DNA of 47,442 bases from UBA3537 sp965658025 (lineage in GTDB: Bacteria > Bacteroidota > Bacteroidia > Flavobacteriales > Flavobacteriaceae). The translations under genes were made by a program, and so were the position numbers. The notes under the pieces are model-generated. The model was given only the letters and a program-made list of their open reading frames with translations, made no database searches and was not told the DNA's origin. Below, piece after piece: positions 15,941 to 25,418 of the stretch (within the stretch, counting starts at the first letter, position 1; each line of letters starts with the position of its first letter). Location: NCBI GenBank assembly GCA_965658025.1, contig CBFHQL010000014.1, positions 1 through 47,442 of the forward strand, in the 5' to 3' direction.

Positions 15941-17341
15941 TTAGAAATTGAAATAGTTTTTGGCATTGTAATAACAGATATCACTTACAATTCTCCCAAG
16001 GTGTTGTTCGTTATTTGGTAATTCACCATTTGTAACATCATTTCCGATAAGGTTGCAAAGAATTCTTCTAAAGTACTCGTGTCTGGGGAACGATAAAAAA
16101 CTACGAGAATCCGTTAGCATACCTACAAAGCAACTCAATAACCCTTGGTTGGACAGTGTGTTAATTTGCTTTTCCATGCCATCCTTTTGGTCTAAAAACC
16201 ACCAGGCAGAACCAAATTGTACTTTTCCTCTAATAGTGCCATCATTAAAGTTTCCTGCCATAGTGGCAAAAACGTCGTTGTCTGCAGGATTTAAATTATA
16301 GACTATGGTTTTTGTTAATTGATTTGTGCTATCTAGTTTATTTAAAAAACTACTTAGTCCAACTGCTTGTGAAAAGTCACCGATAGAATCGAAGCCTGTG
16401 TCGGGCCCCAGTTCTTTTAATAACCTTTTGTTATTGTTTCTTATTGGACCTAAATGAAGTTGTTGCGTCCAGCCTTTAAAATGATACATTTTCCCTAGAC
16501 GAATAATCGTTTCAGATTTAAAAAACTGAATTTCATTTGTTGAGAGTTCTTTATTAGTCCTAACTTTTGTAAAAAGGGTATCAATATCAAAAACGTTAGA
16601 ACTAAAGTGGTGTAATTGCTCTAAACCATGATCTGCTAGTCGACAACCAACACTATGAAAATAATCGACCCTAGATTGTAGCGCATCAATTAGATCTTGA
16701 TACTTTAGAATTTGTTTGCCGGAACTATTTTCAAGTTTGCTGAGATAATCATTGTAAGTTTTAACATCTTCAACTGCAAAGGCGTTGTCTGGTCGAAAAG
16801 TCGGGAAGGTTTTTACTTTAGAGGCATCTTTTTGAATTTGGATGTGGTGCTCTAAACTGTCTGTTGGGTCGTCGGTTGTGCAAAGTGACTCCACCTTCAT
16901 TAATTTTAGTAAGCCATGTGTAGAATGTGATTTTTGTTTTAGTAGTAAACCTGTTCTATCCCAAATGGATTCTGCTGTTTTGGGAGATAATAATTCAGCA
17001 ATACCGAAATAATTTTTTAGTTCTAAATGAGTCCAGTGGTATAATGGATTGCGAATGGTATATGGTACAACTTCTGCCCATTTCAAAAATTTTTCTTTAT
17101 CTGGAGCATCACCCGTAATATACTTTTCATTAATACCATAAGCACGCATGGCTCTCCATTTGTAATGGTCACCAGCTAACCAGGCTTGGGTTATATTCTC
17201 AAATTGCCTGTTTTCAGCAATCTCCTTTGGCGATAAATGATTGTGATAATCTATAATTGGAAGTGACTTTGCGTACTTATGATATAATGTTTTTGCAAAG
17301 TCAGTTTGCAATAAAAAGTCATCATTTATAAAGGTTTTCAT
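15941..17341 (-). CDS. uxaC: Glucuronate isomerase
   Basis: 466 residues, full family length. The start F-I-N-D-D-F-L-L-Q-T...A-K-T-L-Y-H-K-Y-A, then L-P-I-I-D-Y-H-N-H-L-S-P-K-E-I-A with metal-type D-x-H-x-H, the W-R-A-M-R-A-Y-G-I region, and the final D-S-R-S-F-L-S-F-P-R-H-E-Y-F-R-R-I-L-C are UxaC hallmarks. It converts D-glucuronate to D-fructuronate, feeding the SDR and UxuA encoded at 4.2-6.2 kb. It is the first gene of the minus-strand operon, 78 nt after operator copy 2, so the two halves of the pathway share a control element though transcribed apart. Confidence 0.97.
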   Translation of the reverse strand: MKTFINDDFLLQTDFAKTLYHKYAKSLPIIDYHNHLSPKEIAENRQFENITQAWLAGDHYKWRAMRAYGINEKYITGDAPDKEKFLKWAEVVPYTIRNPLYHWTHLELKNYFGIAELLSPKTAESIWDRTGLLLKQKSHSTHGLLKLMKVESLCTTDDPTDSLEHHIQIQKDASKVKTFPTFRPDNAFAVEDVKTYNDYLSKLENSSGKQILKYQDLIDALQSRVDYFHSVGCRLADHGLEQLHHFSSNVFDIDTLFTKVRTNKELSTNEIQFFKSETIIRLGKMYHFKGWTQQLHLGPIRNNNKRLLKELGPDTGFDSIGDFSQAVGLSSFLNKLDSTNQLTKTIVYNLNPADNDVFATMAGNFNDGTIRGKVQFGSAWWFLDQKDGMEKQINTLSNQGLLSCFVGMLTDSRSFLSFPRHEYFRRILCNLIGNDVTNGELPNNEQHLGRIVSDICYYNAKNYFNF

Positions 17342-17392
17342 TTTTTGTTTTTAGCAGATTTACAGTAATTTAAGATAAATACAATGAGATAA

Positions 17393-17437
17393 CTAAACTA
17401 ATTTAGGAAAATATATTATCCGTCCTGTTCTATACTG
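17393..17437 (-). promoter_or_regulatory. Direct-repeat operator copy 2 and -7 box, uxaC operon promoter
   Basis: On the minus strand, CAGTATAGAACAGGACGG (17437 down to 17420) matches the shared 18-mer. Nineteen nt later is TAGTTTAG (17400-17393), a -7 type element in the same spacing as at the other copies. The predicted transcript starts near 17389, about 48 nt before the uxaC ATG. Confidence 0.7.
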
Positions 17438-17504
17438 ATAGGTATATTAATTTTAAGTGTTTTTAAAAAGAACTGGAATCTAATGATATATTTTATTTAA
17501 GATA

Positions 17505-17549
17505 CAGCATAGTACAGGATATGATTTTTTATTTACAACAGTAGATTTA
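17505..17549 (+). promoter_or_regulatory. Direct-repeat operator copy 3 and -7 box, xylose operon promoter
   Basis: CAGCATAGTACAGGATAT (17505-17522) matches the shared 18-mer. TAGATTTA (17542-17549) follows at the same 19-nt spacing. The predicted start near 17553 leaves a leader of about 238 nt before xylB, much longer than at the other copies, and that leader contains a short open frame. Confidence 0.68.
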
Positions 17550-17649
17550 ACTAGAAATTAGTTGCAATAAACACCAAAAGCCAACCGATTAGCTGGTGCC
17601 ATTGTTATAACTAGAGTCGTGTTTTTACTGAAAAAAAAGAGACTCAAAG

Positions 17650-17760
17650 ATGAAATTTATAATGGTCGAAGATCTGAAAAAATTATCCAAGGAGCTATTC
17701 AATGAGCTATGGTCGAAAAGTAAGTATTTTCAATTCAGGAGATTGCAAAAAAAAGTATAA
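17650..17760 (+). CDS. Possible 36-residue leader ORF upstream of xylB
   Basis: ATG 17650 to TAA 17760 encodes a charged peptide (starts M-K-F-I-M-V-E-D-L-K-K-L, ends R-L-Q-K-K-V) with helical character and no signal peptide. It lies within the predicted long leader and ends 30 nt before the xylB ATG. It could be a true small gene, a leader peptide, a fragment of a decayed gene or chance. I recognise no family. Confidence 0.25.
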   Translation: MKFIMVEDLKKLSKELFNELWSKSKYFQFRRLQKKV

Positions 17761-17790
17761 CAGACAATAAATATTATTAATTAAATCTAA

Positions 17791-19287
17791 ATGAATTATC
17801 ACTTAGGACTAGATATTGGAAGTTCCTCTATTAAAGTAGCTTTAGTGGAAGTAGAATCTGGCAAAAGCGTAAGTGTTGTCCAAGAACCCAAACAAGAAAT
17901 GGGAATGCTTTCTCTAAAAAACGGTTGGGCAGAGCAAGATCCAAGCCAGTGGTGGAATCATGTGTGTAAGGCTATTAAGCGATTAAAAAAGGAGCAAAAT
18001 ATAAGTGCAGAAGCCATTAAAGGTATAGGAATATCCTATCAAATGCATGGACTTGTTTTAATTGATCAAGAAGGGAATCTACTTCGAAAAAGTATCATTT
18101 GGTGTGATAGTAGAGCTGTAAATATTGGTCAAGAAGCATTTAATGAGCTAGGTGCTGATAAATGCGAAACACAATTATTAAATTCGCCAGCAAACTTTAC
18201 AGCCTCAAAATTAAAATGGGTTAAGGATAATGAGCCAGATATCTATAAAAGAATTCATAAGTTTATGTTGCCAGGGGACTACATAGCCTACAGATTTTCA
18301 AATACAATTAATACTACCGTGTCAGGCTTGTCAGAAGGCACCTTATGGAATTTTGAAAATGATAATATTGCAGATTTTCTTTTAGAATACTATGGTATTG
18401 AAAAAACACTAGTTCCAGAAATAGTTGAAACCTTTGGTGTACAATCTTTAGTCGATGAAAAAGGTGCATCTCAAAGTGGCATCTTGGCTGGAACGCCTAT
18501 ATATTACAGAGCAGGCGATCAACCAAATAACGCCTTGTCGCTAAATATATTTAACCCTGGCGAGGTCGCAGCCACAGGTGGTACATCGGGTGTTGTATAT
18601 GCTATTACCAATAGCTTATCGATTAAAGAAAGTGCTCGTGTTAATAACTTTGCTCATGTCAACTACAAAAAAGATGCTGACAAAAGAATAGGTAAACTAC
18701 TGTGTGTTAATGGCGCAGGAATCCAATATCGATGGTTGTTAAACAACTTATCAGTAAACTCTTATGAGGAGATGAATACACTAGCTTCGGAAATTACCAT
18801 AGGTTCAGATGGTCTCTGTATAATACCTTTTGGTAATGGGGCAGAGCGCATGCTAAACAATAAAGACTTACGGACCAACATCGTAAATATGAATTTAAAC
18901 AACCACGCAAAAGGTCATTTATGTAGAGCTGCTTTGGAAGGTATAGCATTTTCTTTTGTATATGGAATGGAAATTATGACTTCCGATGGTGTCAAACCAA
19001 GTATTATTAGAGCTGGTAATGATAACTTATTTCGTTCAGAAATATTTGCAAAAACAGTAGCAACTTTGATAGATGAAGATATAGAAATTTATAACACAAC
19101 GGGTGCAATAGGAGCTGCTCGTGCAGCCAAATTACACCAAGGCGATTTTGAAGCTTTTGGTAAAGTTATTATTGATAATGACTACGTCATGACAGTCACA
19201 CCTTCCAAAGAGAAAGCACCCTATTTGCAGGCTTACAACATCTGGAAAAAAGAGTTAAAATATATATTAGATAAAATAAAAAATTAA
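17791..19287 (+). CDS. xylB: Xylulokinase (FGGY family)
   Basis: 498 residues, normal XylB length. The first ATP-binding motif is L-G-L-D-I-G-S-S-S-I-K-V-A at about 5-17, then W-A-E-Q-D-P-S-Q-W-W, Q-M-H-G-L-V-L, the catalytic-type G-D-Q-P-N-N-A-L-S near residue 248, and the second motif A-A-T-G-G-T-S-G-V. It phosphorylates D-xylulose in the cytoplasm. It is followed after 11 nt by xylose isomerase, so the pair is a standard xylose module placed inside the polysaccharide island. D-xylose would come from the GH43 or GH3 enzymes at 41-45 kb. Confidence 0.93.
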   Translation: MNYHLGLDIGSSSIKVALVEVESGKSVSVVQEPKQEMGMLSLKNGWAEQDPSQWWNHVCKAIKRLKKEQNISAEAIKGIGISYQMHGLVLIDQEGNLLRKSIIWCDSRAVNIGQEAFNELGADKCETQLLNSPANFTASKLKWVKDNEPDIYKRIHKFMLPGDYIAYRFSNTINTTVSGLSEGTLWNFENDNIADFLLEYYGIEKTLVPEIVETFGVQSLVDEKGASQSGILAGTPIYYRAGDQPNNALSLNIFNPGEVAATGGTSGVVYAITNSLSIKESARVNNFAHVNYKKDADKRIGKLLCVNGAGIQYRWLLNNLSVNSYEEMNTLASEITIGSDGLCIIPFGNGAERMLNNKDLRTNIVNMNLNNHAKGHLCRAALEGIAFSFVYGMEIMTSDGVKPSIIRAGNDNLFRSEIFAKTVATLIDEDIEIYNTTGAIGAARAAKLHQGDFEAFGKVIIDNDYVMTVTPSKEKAPYLQAYNIWKKELKYILDKIKN

Positions 19288-19298
19288 AATAAATAATA

Positions 19299-20624
19299 AT
19301 GGCAATTATAGGAAACAAAGAATACTACAAGGGCATCGATCAAATTAAATATGAAGGCAAAGAATCTGATAATCCATTGGCCTTCAAATATTATAACCCA
19401 GAACAAGTCGTCGCTGGAAAAACTATGCGAGAGCATTTTAAATTTGCTGTAGCCTACTGGCACACGTTCTGTGGTCAAGGAAGCGATCCGTTTGGCCCTG
19501 GCACACAAAAATTTGCATGGGATCAATCATCAGATCCAGTTCAAGCCGCAAAAGATAAAGCTGATGCAGCTTTTGAATTTATAAGTAAAATGGGATTTGA
19601 TTATTTTTGCTTTCATGACTACGATCTAATTCAAGAAGGAGAAACATTTTCAAAATCCGAAGAAAGATTGGGAATAATTACCGATTATATTCAGAAAAAA
19701 CAAAACGCCTCTGGTATAAAACTATTATGGGGAACAGCTAACTGTTTTTCCAACCCTCGTTATATGAATGGTGCTTCAACTAATCCGGATTTTGATGTGG
19801 TGGCGAGAGCGGGAGGTCAAATAAAATTAGCGTTAGATGCAACGATCAAATTAGGTGGTGAAAACTATGTATTCTGGGGAGGAAGAGAAGGTTATATGTC
19901 CTTGTTAAATACTGATATGGGGCGCGAGTTGGATCACATGGGGCAATTTTTATCCATGGCAAGAGATTATGCGCGTTCTCAAGGTTTTAAAGGCAACTTT
20001 TTCATTGAACCAAAACCAATGGAACCCATGAAACATCAATATGATTTTGATTGTGCCACAGCCATTGGATTTTTGCATAAATATAGCCTGGAGAAGGATT
20101 TTAAAATGAACATTGAAGTGAACCATGCTACATTAGCCCAACATACCTTTCAGCACGAACTCGAAGTTGCTGCCAATGCCGGAATGCTTGGAAGTCTTGA
20201 TGCAAATAGAGGAGATTACCAAAACGGATGGGATACAGATCAATTTCCCAATAATATTCAAGAAATCACAGAAGCAATGCTGATATTTTTAAAAGCAGGT
20301 GGATTACAAGGTGGAGGGGTTAATTTTGACGCCAAAATTCGAAGAAATTCTACAGATATGGAAGATGTCTTTCATGCCCATATTGGTGGTGCAGACACCT
20401 TTGCAAGAGGACTGCTTATTGCTGACAAAATTATCGCATCTTCGCCATATGAAAAATTAAGGGCCAAACGTTATGCGTCTTTTGACTCAGGTAAAGGGAA
20501 AGAATTTGAAGACGGAAAATTATCACTACAAGATTTATATGAGATTGCTCAAGATAATGGAGAGTTGTCATTGAGAAGTGGTAAACAAGAACTTTTTGAA
20601 AACATTATCAATCAATATATATAG
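19299..20624 (+). CDS. xylA: Xylose isomerase
   Basis: 441 residues, class II length. Key segments are Y-W-H-T-F-C-G-Q-G-S-D-P-F-G-P-G-T near residue 50, F-C-F-H-D-Y-D with the catalytic His and Asp, Y-V-F-W-G-G-R-E-G-Y, F-I-E-P-K-P-M-E-P-M-K-H-Q-Y-D-F-D with metal ligands, E-V-N-H-A-T-L-A, and the final D-A-K-I-R-R-N-S-T-D. It converts D-xylose to D-xylulose in the cytosol. All active-site segments seem intact. Confidence 0.97.
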   Translation: MAIIGNKEYYKGIDQIKYEGKESDNPLAFKYYNPEQVVAGKTMREHFKFAVAYWHTFCGQGSDPFGPGTQKFAWDQSSDPVQAAKDKADAAFEFISKMGFDYFCFHDYDLIQEGETFSKSEERLGIITDYIQKKQNASGIKLLWGTANCFSNPRYMNGASTNPDFDVVARAGGQIKLALDATIKLGGENYVFWGGREGYMSLLNTDMGRELDHMGQFLSMARDYARSQGFKGNFFIEPKPMEPMKHQYDFDCATAIGFLHKYSLEKDFKMNIEVNHATLAQHTFQHELEVAANAGMLGSLDANRGDYQNGWDTDQFPNNIQEITEAMLIFLKAGGLQGGGVNFDAKIRRNSTDMEDVFHAHIGGADTFARGLLIADKIIASSPYEKLRAKRYASFDSGKGKEFEDGKLSLQDLYEIAQDNGELSLRSGKQELFENIINQYI

Positions 20625-20649
20625 TCAACAGATTAACCAACTCAAAATA

Positions 20650-22071
20650 ATGGAAACATCAACAAAATCAAGTTATTTATTAAAACTTACAATGGTAGCA
20701 ACCTTAGGAGGGTTGTTATTCGGATATGATACAGGCGTTATTTCAGGGACTGTAGGAGCTTTAGATCAGTTTTTTGTAGAACCTAAAGGCCTAACAGAAG
20801 GTGCTGCGAATGCGTTCAAAGGATTTTTAGTAGCTAGTGCTCTGATAGGGTGTATTATTGGTGGTTTTTTTGGTGGAATTGTAAGTAAGAAACTAGGAAG
20901 AAAAAAAGGATTAATACTTGCTGCCATTTTATTCTTGATATCGGCACTTGGTTCTGCTATGCCAGAGATGTTAATAAAACCAATAGGCGGGTTGGATCAT
21001 ACATTTTCAACAATTTTTATTACATACAGAATCGTAGGTGGTATTGGTGTTGGATTAGCCTCTATGTTATCACCACTTTATATAGCAGAAATTGCTCCTG
21101 CCAAAAGTAGAGGTAAATTAGTTTCTTTTAATCAATTAGCCATAGTTGGAGGTTTTATGATTGTTTATTTTGTAAACTATTTTATATCAAAAGGTGGAGG
21201 CTCAGATGTGTGGTTGAATGAAGTAGGCTGGAGATGGATGTTTGCGTCAGAAGTTATTCCTGCAGGATTATTTCTTGGGTTGTTATTTTTTGTACCAGAT
21301 ACACCACGCTCTTTAATGTTGAGAAATAAACCAGAAGAAGCATTAGATGTACTTATTAAAGTAAATGGAGAAGAGGAAGGGCATAGAGTTTTGAAAGAAA
21401 TTAAAAACTCAGTTTCTGAAACAAAAATCTCTGGAAAATTATTGTCATATGGTTGGGGAATTATACTTATTGGTGTTGCACTTTCTGTATTCCAACAGTT
21501 TGTTGGCATCAATGTAGTACTTTATTATGCGCCTGAAATTTTCAAAAAAATAGACCCAAATACAGACGGAGCTTTGTTATTAACCATTATTGTTGGTATC
21601 GTTAATTTTCTATTCACAATTATCGCAATAAAAACAGTTGATAAATATGGAAGAAAACCGTTAATGATAATAGGAGCTTTAGGTATGGCTGTGGCAATGT
21701 TTTCATTAGGTTTTGTTTTTTATGGTGGAGCAACGGGCTATTTAGCTTTAGCGTGTATGATGCTTTATGTTGCAAGTTTTGCGATGAGTTGGGGGCCAGT
21801 AACTTGGGTGTTACTGTCTGAAATATTTCCTAATAAAATTAGAGGTAAAGCAATGGCAATTGCTGTAGCAGCTCAGTGGATATCTAATTATTTAGTGTCT
21901 TTAACTTTTCCAATGATGGACGATAACACCTATTTAACAGAATATTTCAATCATGGATTTGCCTATTGGATTTATGGGGTTATGTCTTTGCTGGCAATGA
22001 TTTTCGTTTGGAAGTTTGTTCCAGAAACAAAAGGAAAAACATTAGAAGAAATGGAAGAAATATGGCGATAA
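20650..22071 (+). CDS. Sugar:H+ symporter, MFS (XylE-like)
   Basis: 473 residues from ATG 20650. An upstream in-frame ATG at 20578 lies inside xylA and would add an unlikely hydrophilic N-terminus. Twelve membrane segments are visible, with MFS sugar porter signatures: G-G-L-L-F-G-Y-D-T-G-V-I-S-G-T, G-R-K-K-G after helix 2, R-I-V-G-G-I-G-V-G-L-A-S-M, P-D-T-P-R-S-L, Q-Q-F-V-G-I-N-V-V-L-Y-Y-A-P, and P-E-T-K-G-K-T-L-E-E-M at the end. It most likely imports D-xylose, given its position 25 nt after xylA, but family members also take glucose or arabinose. Confidence 0.9.
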   Translation: METSTKSSYLLKLTMVATLGGLLFGYDTGVISGTVGALDQFFVEPKGLTEGAANAFKGFLVASALIGCIIGGFFGGIVSKKLGRKKGLILAAILFLISALGSAMPEMLIKPIGGLDHTFSTIFITYRIVGGIGVGLASMLSPLYIAEIAPAKSRGKLVSFNQLAIVGGFMIVYFVNYFISKGGGSDVWLNEVGWRWMFASEVIPAGLFLGLLFFVPDTPRSLMLRNKPEEALDVLIKVNGEEEGHRVLKEIKNSVSETKISGKLLSYGWGIILIGVALSVFQQFVGINVVLYYAPEIFKKIDPNTDGALLLTIIVGIVNFLFTIIAIKTVDKYGRKPLMIIGALGMAVAMFSLGFVFYGGATGYLALACMMLYVASFAMSWGPVTWVLLSEIFPNKIRGKAMAIAVAAQWISNYLVSLTFPMMDDNTYLTEYFNHGFAYWIYGVMSLLAMIFVWKFVPETKGKTLEEMEEIWR

Positions 22072-22138
22072 AAAGTTTAGCCAATACGAAATAAATTAAG
22101 GGCGATTTTATTTTGAAAAACTAATAAATCAAAAAACA

Positions 22139-22183
22139 CAGTATAGTACAGGATGGTATCTTATGATATTATATATAAAATTG
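22139..22183 (+). promoter_or_regulatory. Direct-repeat operator copy 4 and -7 box, SusC/SusD promoter
   Basis: CAGTATAGTACAGGATGG (22139-22156) is nearly identical to copies 2 and 3. TAAAATTG (22176-22183) follows after 19 nt as the -7 element. Transcription would start near 22187, about 72 nt before the susC ATG. Confidence 0.72.
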
Positions 22184-22259
22184 TTAACATAATTTTATGA
22201 ATTTAATATGTGCCATGTAACAACACAAATTACTAACTATTTTAAAATTTAAATTCAAC

Positions 22260-25200
22260 ATGAAACAAAAACTTAAAAAACAAATACCTGCTTCAGGTTT
22301 CTTACTATTTCTAGTAATAGTATTTTCCAGTTTCACAGCAATTAATTTGGAAGCTCAAAATAGTGTTTCGGGTGTTGTAACTGATGCCGATGGAATGCCC
22401 CTTCCTGGAGTGACAGTGATACAAAAAGGAACATCTCGTGGGACATCAACAGATTTTGATGGAAATTATTCCATTGAACTGACTTTAGGTGATCAAATTT
22501 TAGTTTTTTCCTACGTTGGATTTAATACTTTGGAAATTACTGTTAATAATCAATCAACAATTGATGTATCTTTAAGAGAGGATATTGAAAGTTTAGATGA
22601 AATAGTCATTGTTGGTTATGGTACTCAGAAAAAAGAAAGTGTAGTTGGAGCTATCACGCAGATAAAAGGAGAAGACCTTCTTGATAGAGGAGCAGGCGTA
22701 GCCAATGTTGAAGAGGCATTGCAAGGAAACCTCCCTGGTTTAACAACCATTCAGGGTAGTAGTATTCCAGGACAATCAGATTTGCAAATTTTTATTCGTG
22801 GTCGAAGCTCTTGGAATGGTGATGGTGGTCCACTTGTTCTTGTCGATGGTGTTAAGAGGTCAATGACCGATATTGACATGAATGATATTGAGAAACTGTC
22901 TGTATTAAAAGATGCTTCTGCCACAGCAGTTTTTGGTGTAGAAGGAGCCAACGGCGTAATATTAATCACCACAAAGCGTGGTCAAAAAGGGAAGGCCCAA
23001 TTATCATTATCAGTCAATTCTACTGTAAAAACAGTTTCTAGATTACCAGAAAAATTAAACTCTTATGACGCCATAATGCAGGCCAATAGTTCCATATTAA
23101 GAGAATTAGCTGTTCTGCCAGGATCTTGGGGCGATTTTACTCCAATGGCCATCGCTGACAAATATCGTAATCCTTTAACACCAGAAGAAGCCTACATTTA
23201 TCCTAACGTCAATTGGGAAGACGAAATTTTGAAGGATTTTGCTACAGATTTTAGATTTAATTTATCAGTCCGTGGCGGAAGTGATAAGGCGAAGTATTTT
23301 GGAAGCTTAGCTTACCAAGCCGTAAATGATATATTTGATGGCAGCAAATACGATAGTGGGAAAGGTTATCTTGGAGAATATAAATATGAAAGATTTAACT
23401 ACAGAACCAATATTGATTTTGATGTCAGTAATACAACACAGATATCTGTAAACCTAGCGGGTTATCTTGGTATCCGTGAAAATCCAAGTAATTTGAATAC
23501 AGTAGTTAATGGTATTTACGAGATTGCTCCAGATTTGTATAACCCCGTTTATCCGGATGGTTCTTATGGGCAATATGTAGACGATGGTTTTGGCATAACA
23601 AATCCTATTGTAAGTTTAACAAACACTGGCTATAATACTTTTACAAATTTTCAAATTAATAGTGATTTAATATTAAAACAAAATCTGGACTTCATTACAA
23701 AAGGAATGTCTTTTCAAGCCCGTTTTTCGCTTGATAACAATATGACGAGCCGACAGAGTCTTGTAGATAACGGTGCTGATGGTCTTGAGAATGTAGTCTA
23801 TACGGTTTACGATATTGATGGTAATCCTACAACAATATCACCAAACGGCGTAAATGATTTTGATTTTGTGATATATCCGTGGACTTTGGGCGCTTCAGCT
23901 GTTCAAGACAACACTCGAAGTCGACAGTGGCTCTATGATTTTTCATTTAATTATAAAAACACTTTTGCGGACAAACATAATTTAACAGTCTTAGCCTTAA
24001 TGAGGCGACAAGAATCGGCCAGGGGGAGTGTATTCCCAACCTTCCGTGAAGACTGGGTTGGTAGGGTGACATATAACTACGATTCCAGATACTTTTTAGA
24101 TATAAATGGTGCTTACAATGGTTCTGAAAAATTTGGACCGGGATATCGTTTTGAACTCTTCCCATCTCTAGCAGCAGGCTGGACTATTTCAAATGAGGCC
24201 TTCATGAGTAAGCAAAATTGGTTAGACAATCTAAAGGTTAGAGGTTCTTACGGGCTTGTTGGTGATGATAATTTTAGCAATAGATGGAGATATATTACCA
24301 ACTGGGAAAATGGTGGCGCTGCCTATTTGGTGCCAGGTTCATACGCAGGAGGTGGCTCACAGTCTCCGTATATTTTCTACACTGAAGCAAATGTTGGAAA
24401 CCCAAATCTTCAGTGGGAGGTAGCTGAAAAGTATAACATCGGTGCTGAACTATCCATTTTTGAAGGATTGCTTACTGCTGAAGTAGATTTCTTTGCCGAA
24501 AATCGTAGTGATATTCTAATCCCTGGTTCACAACGAAGTGTTCCTGACTGGTTTGGAATTCCGCCTCCAGATGTAAACGGCGGTAAGGTAGAAGTAAGAG
24601 GTTATGAAATTGTTTTGGGTGCAAGTTACAACGTAAACGATGATCTGAATGTTTTTGGTGACTTCAATTTCACTCAAGCCGTAGATTTAGTGTTGGAAAG
24701 AGAAGACCCCTTGTTTACGCCTTCTTATCAAAGAGATGCAGGGTTCCCAATTGGACAACAAAGTTCAGCAATTCCTGGAACTATAAACACCAGCTGGGAT
24801 GATATTTACATGTCAACTCCTGTGATTAATAACCAGAACTTAATTAGACCTGGTTATTATGATTTGATTGATTTCGACGGGGATGGTATCTATAATGGTG
24901 CTTTCGATAATGCCCCTTTTGGTTATCCGACGCGCCCACAGAGAAACTGGTCAGCAACAATAGGAGCTCGCTACAAAAATTTTAGTGCCTCAGTACAGTT
25001 TTATGGAACTCAAAATACCATAAGAAGATTTGGGAATAGAACCTTTAACAACCAAACAAATTTGATTTTTGAACAAGATTTAGACTATTGGACTGTAGAT
25101 AATCCGAATAATACAGACACTCAGCCTTCATGGCGGGCAGATGGTGATATTAACCCAAGAGACAACTTTTTTGATGCCTCTTTAACCAGATTAAGAAATG

Positions 25201-25409
25201 TTTCCCTTTCCTATGATGTGTCCAAGAATGTTTGTAAAAGTTTAGGGATTAGTAGTCTTCGAATTTTTGTAAATGGTAGTAATCTATTCTTGTGGTCAAA
25301 CTTGCCAGATGACAGAGAATTTAACGGTAATGTCACTGCAGACTCAAGTTTCAGGGGAGATTACCCAACCTTGAAAAGGTTTAATTTTGGTTTAAATATG
25401 AATTTTTAA
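22260..25409 (+). CDS. SusC-type TonB-dependent outer-membrane transporter 1
   Basis: 1049 residues. After a signal peptide ending near L-E-A-Q, a carboxypeptidase-regulatory-like domain starts V-S-G-V-V-T-D-A-D-G-M-P-L-P-G-V-T-V (about 37-115). The TonB box region L-D-E-I-V-I-V-G-Y-G-T-Q-K-K follows, then the plug (I-R-G-R-S-S-W...V-L-V-D-G-V, V-L-K-D-A-S-A-T-A-V-F-G-V-E-G-A-N-G-V-I-L-I-T-T-K-R-G) and a large barrel ending in N-M-N-F. It imports oligosaccharides together with the SusD lipoprotein encoded 9 nt later. It is first in the operon under operator copy 4, so surface uptake seems co-regulated with catabolism. Confidence 0.96.
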   Translation: MKQKLKKQIPASGFLLFLVIVFSSFTAINLEAQNSVSGVVTDADGMPLPGVTVIQKGTSRGTSTDFDGNYSIELTLGDQILVFSYVGFNTLEITVNNQSTIDVSLREDIESLDEIVIVGYGTQKKESVVGAITQIKGEDLLDRGAGVANVEEALQGNLPGLTTIQGSSIPGQSDLQIFIRGRSSWNGDGGPLVLVDGVKRSMTDIDMNDIEKLSVLKDASATAVFGVEGANGVILITTKRGQKGKAQLSLSVNSTVKTVSRLPEKLNSYDAIMQANSSILRELAVLPGSWGDFTPMAIADKYRNPLTPEEAYIYPNVNWEDEILKDFATDFRFNLSVRGGSDKAKYFGSLAYQAVNDIFDGSKYDSGKGYLGEYKYERFNYRTNIDFDVSNTTQISVNLAGYLGIRENPSNLNTVVNGIYEIAPDLYNPVYPDGSYGQYVDDGFGITNPIVSLTNTGYNTFTNFQINSDLILKQNLDFITKGMSFQARFSLDNNMTSRQSLVDNGADGLENVVYTVYDIDGNPTTISPNGVNDFDFVIYPWTLGASAVQDNTRSRQWLYDFSFNYKNTFADKHNLTVLALMRRQESARGSVFPTFREDWVGRVTYNYDSRYFLDINGAYNGSEKFGPGYRFELFPSLAAGWTISNEAFMSKQNWLDNLKVRGSYGLVGDDNFSNRWRYITNWENGGAAYLVPGSYAGGGSQSPYIFYTEANVGNPNLQWEVAEKYNIGAELSIFEGLLTAEVDFFAENRSDILIPGSQRSVPDWFGIPPPDVNGGKVEVRGYEIVLGASYNVNDDLNVFGDFNFTQAVDLVLEREDPLFTPSYQRDAGFPIGQQSSAIPGTINTSWDDIYMSTPVINNQNLIRPGYYDLIDFDGDGIYNGAFDNAPFGYPTRPQRNWSATIGARYKNFSASVQFYGTQNTIRRFGNRTFNNQTNLIFEQDLDYWTVDNPNNTDTQPSWRADGDINPRDNFFDASLTRLRNVSLSYDVSKNVCKSLGISSLRIFVNGSNLFLWSNLPDDREFNGNVTADSSFRGDYPTLKRFNFGLNMNF

Positions 25410-25418
25410 AAAAAAAGC

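Larger units (their letters stand above)
17342..17790. other. Divergent control region between uxaC and xylose operons
   Basis: 449 nt with two oppositely oriented copies of the shared operator (17420-17437 minus and 17505-17522 plus), their centres 85 bp apart. The right half also holds a 36-codon open frame at 17650-17760. Nothing else is recognised. Confidence 0.6.

Noticed and set aside
20578..20649. Upstream start of the sugar symporter inside xylA
   Set aside because: It would add 24 residues unlike the family's N-terminus; ATG 20650 fits MFS sugar porters.
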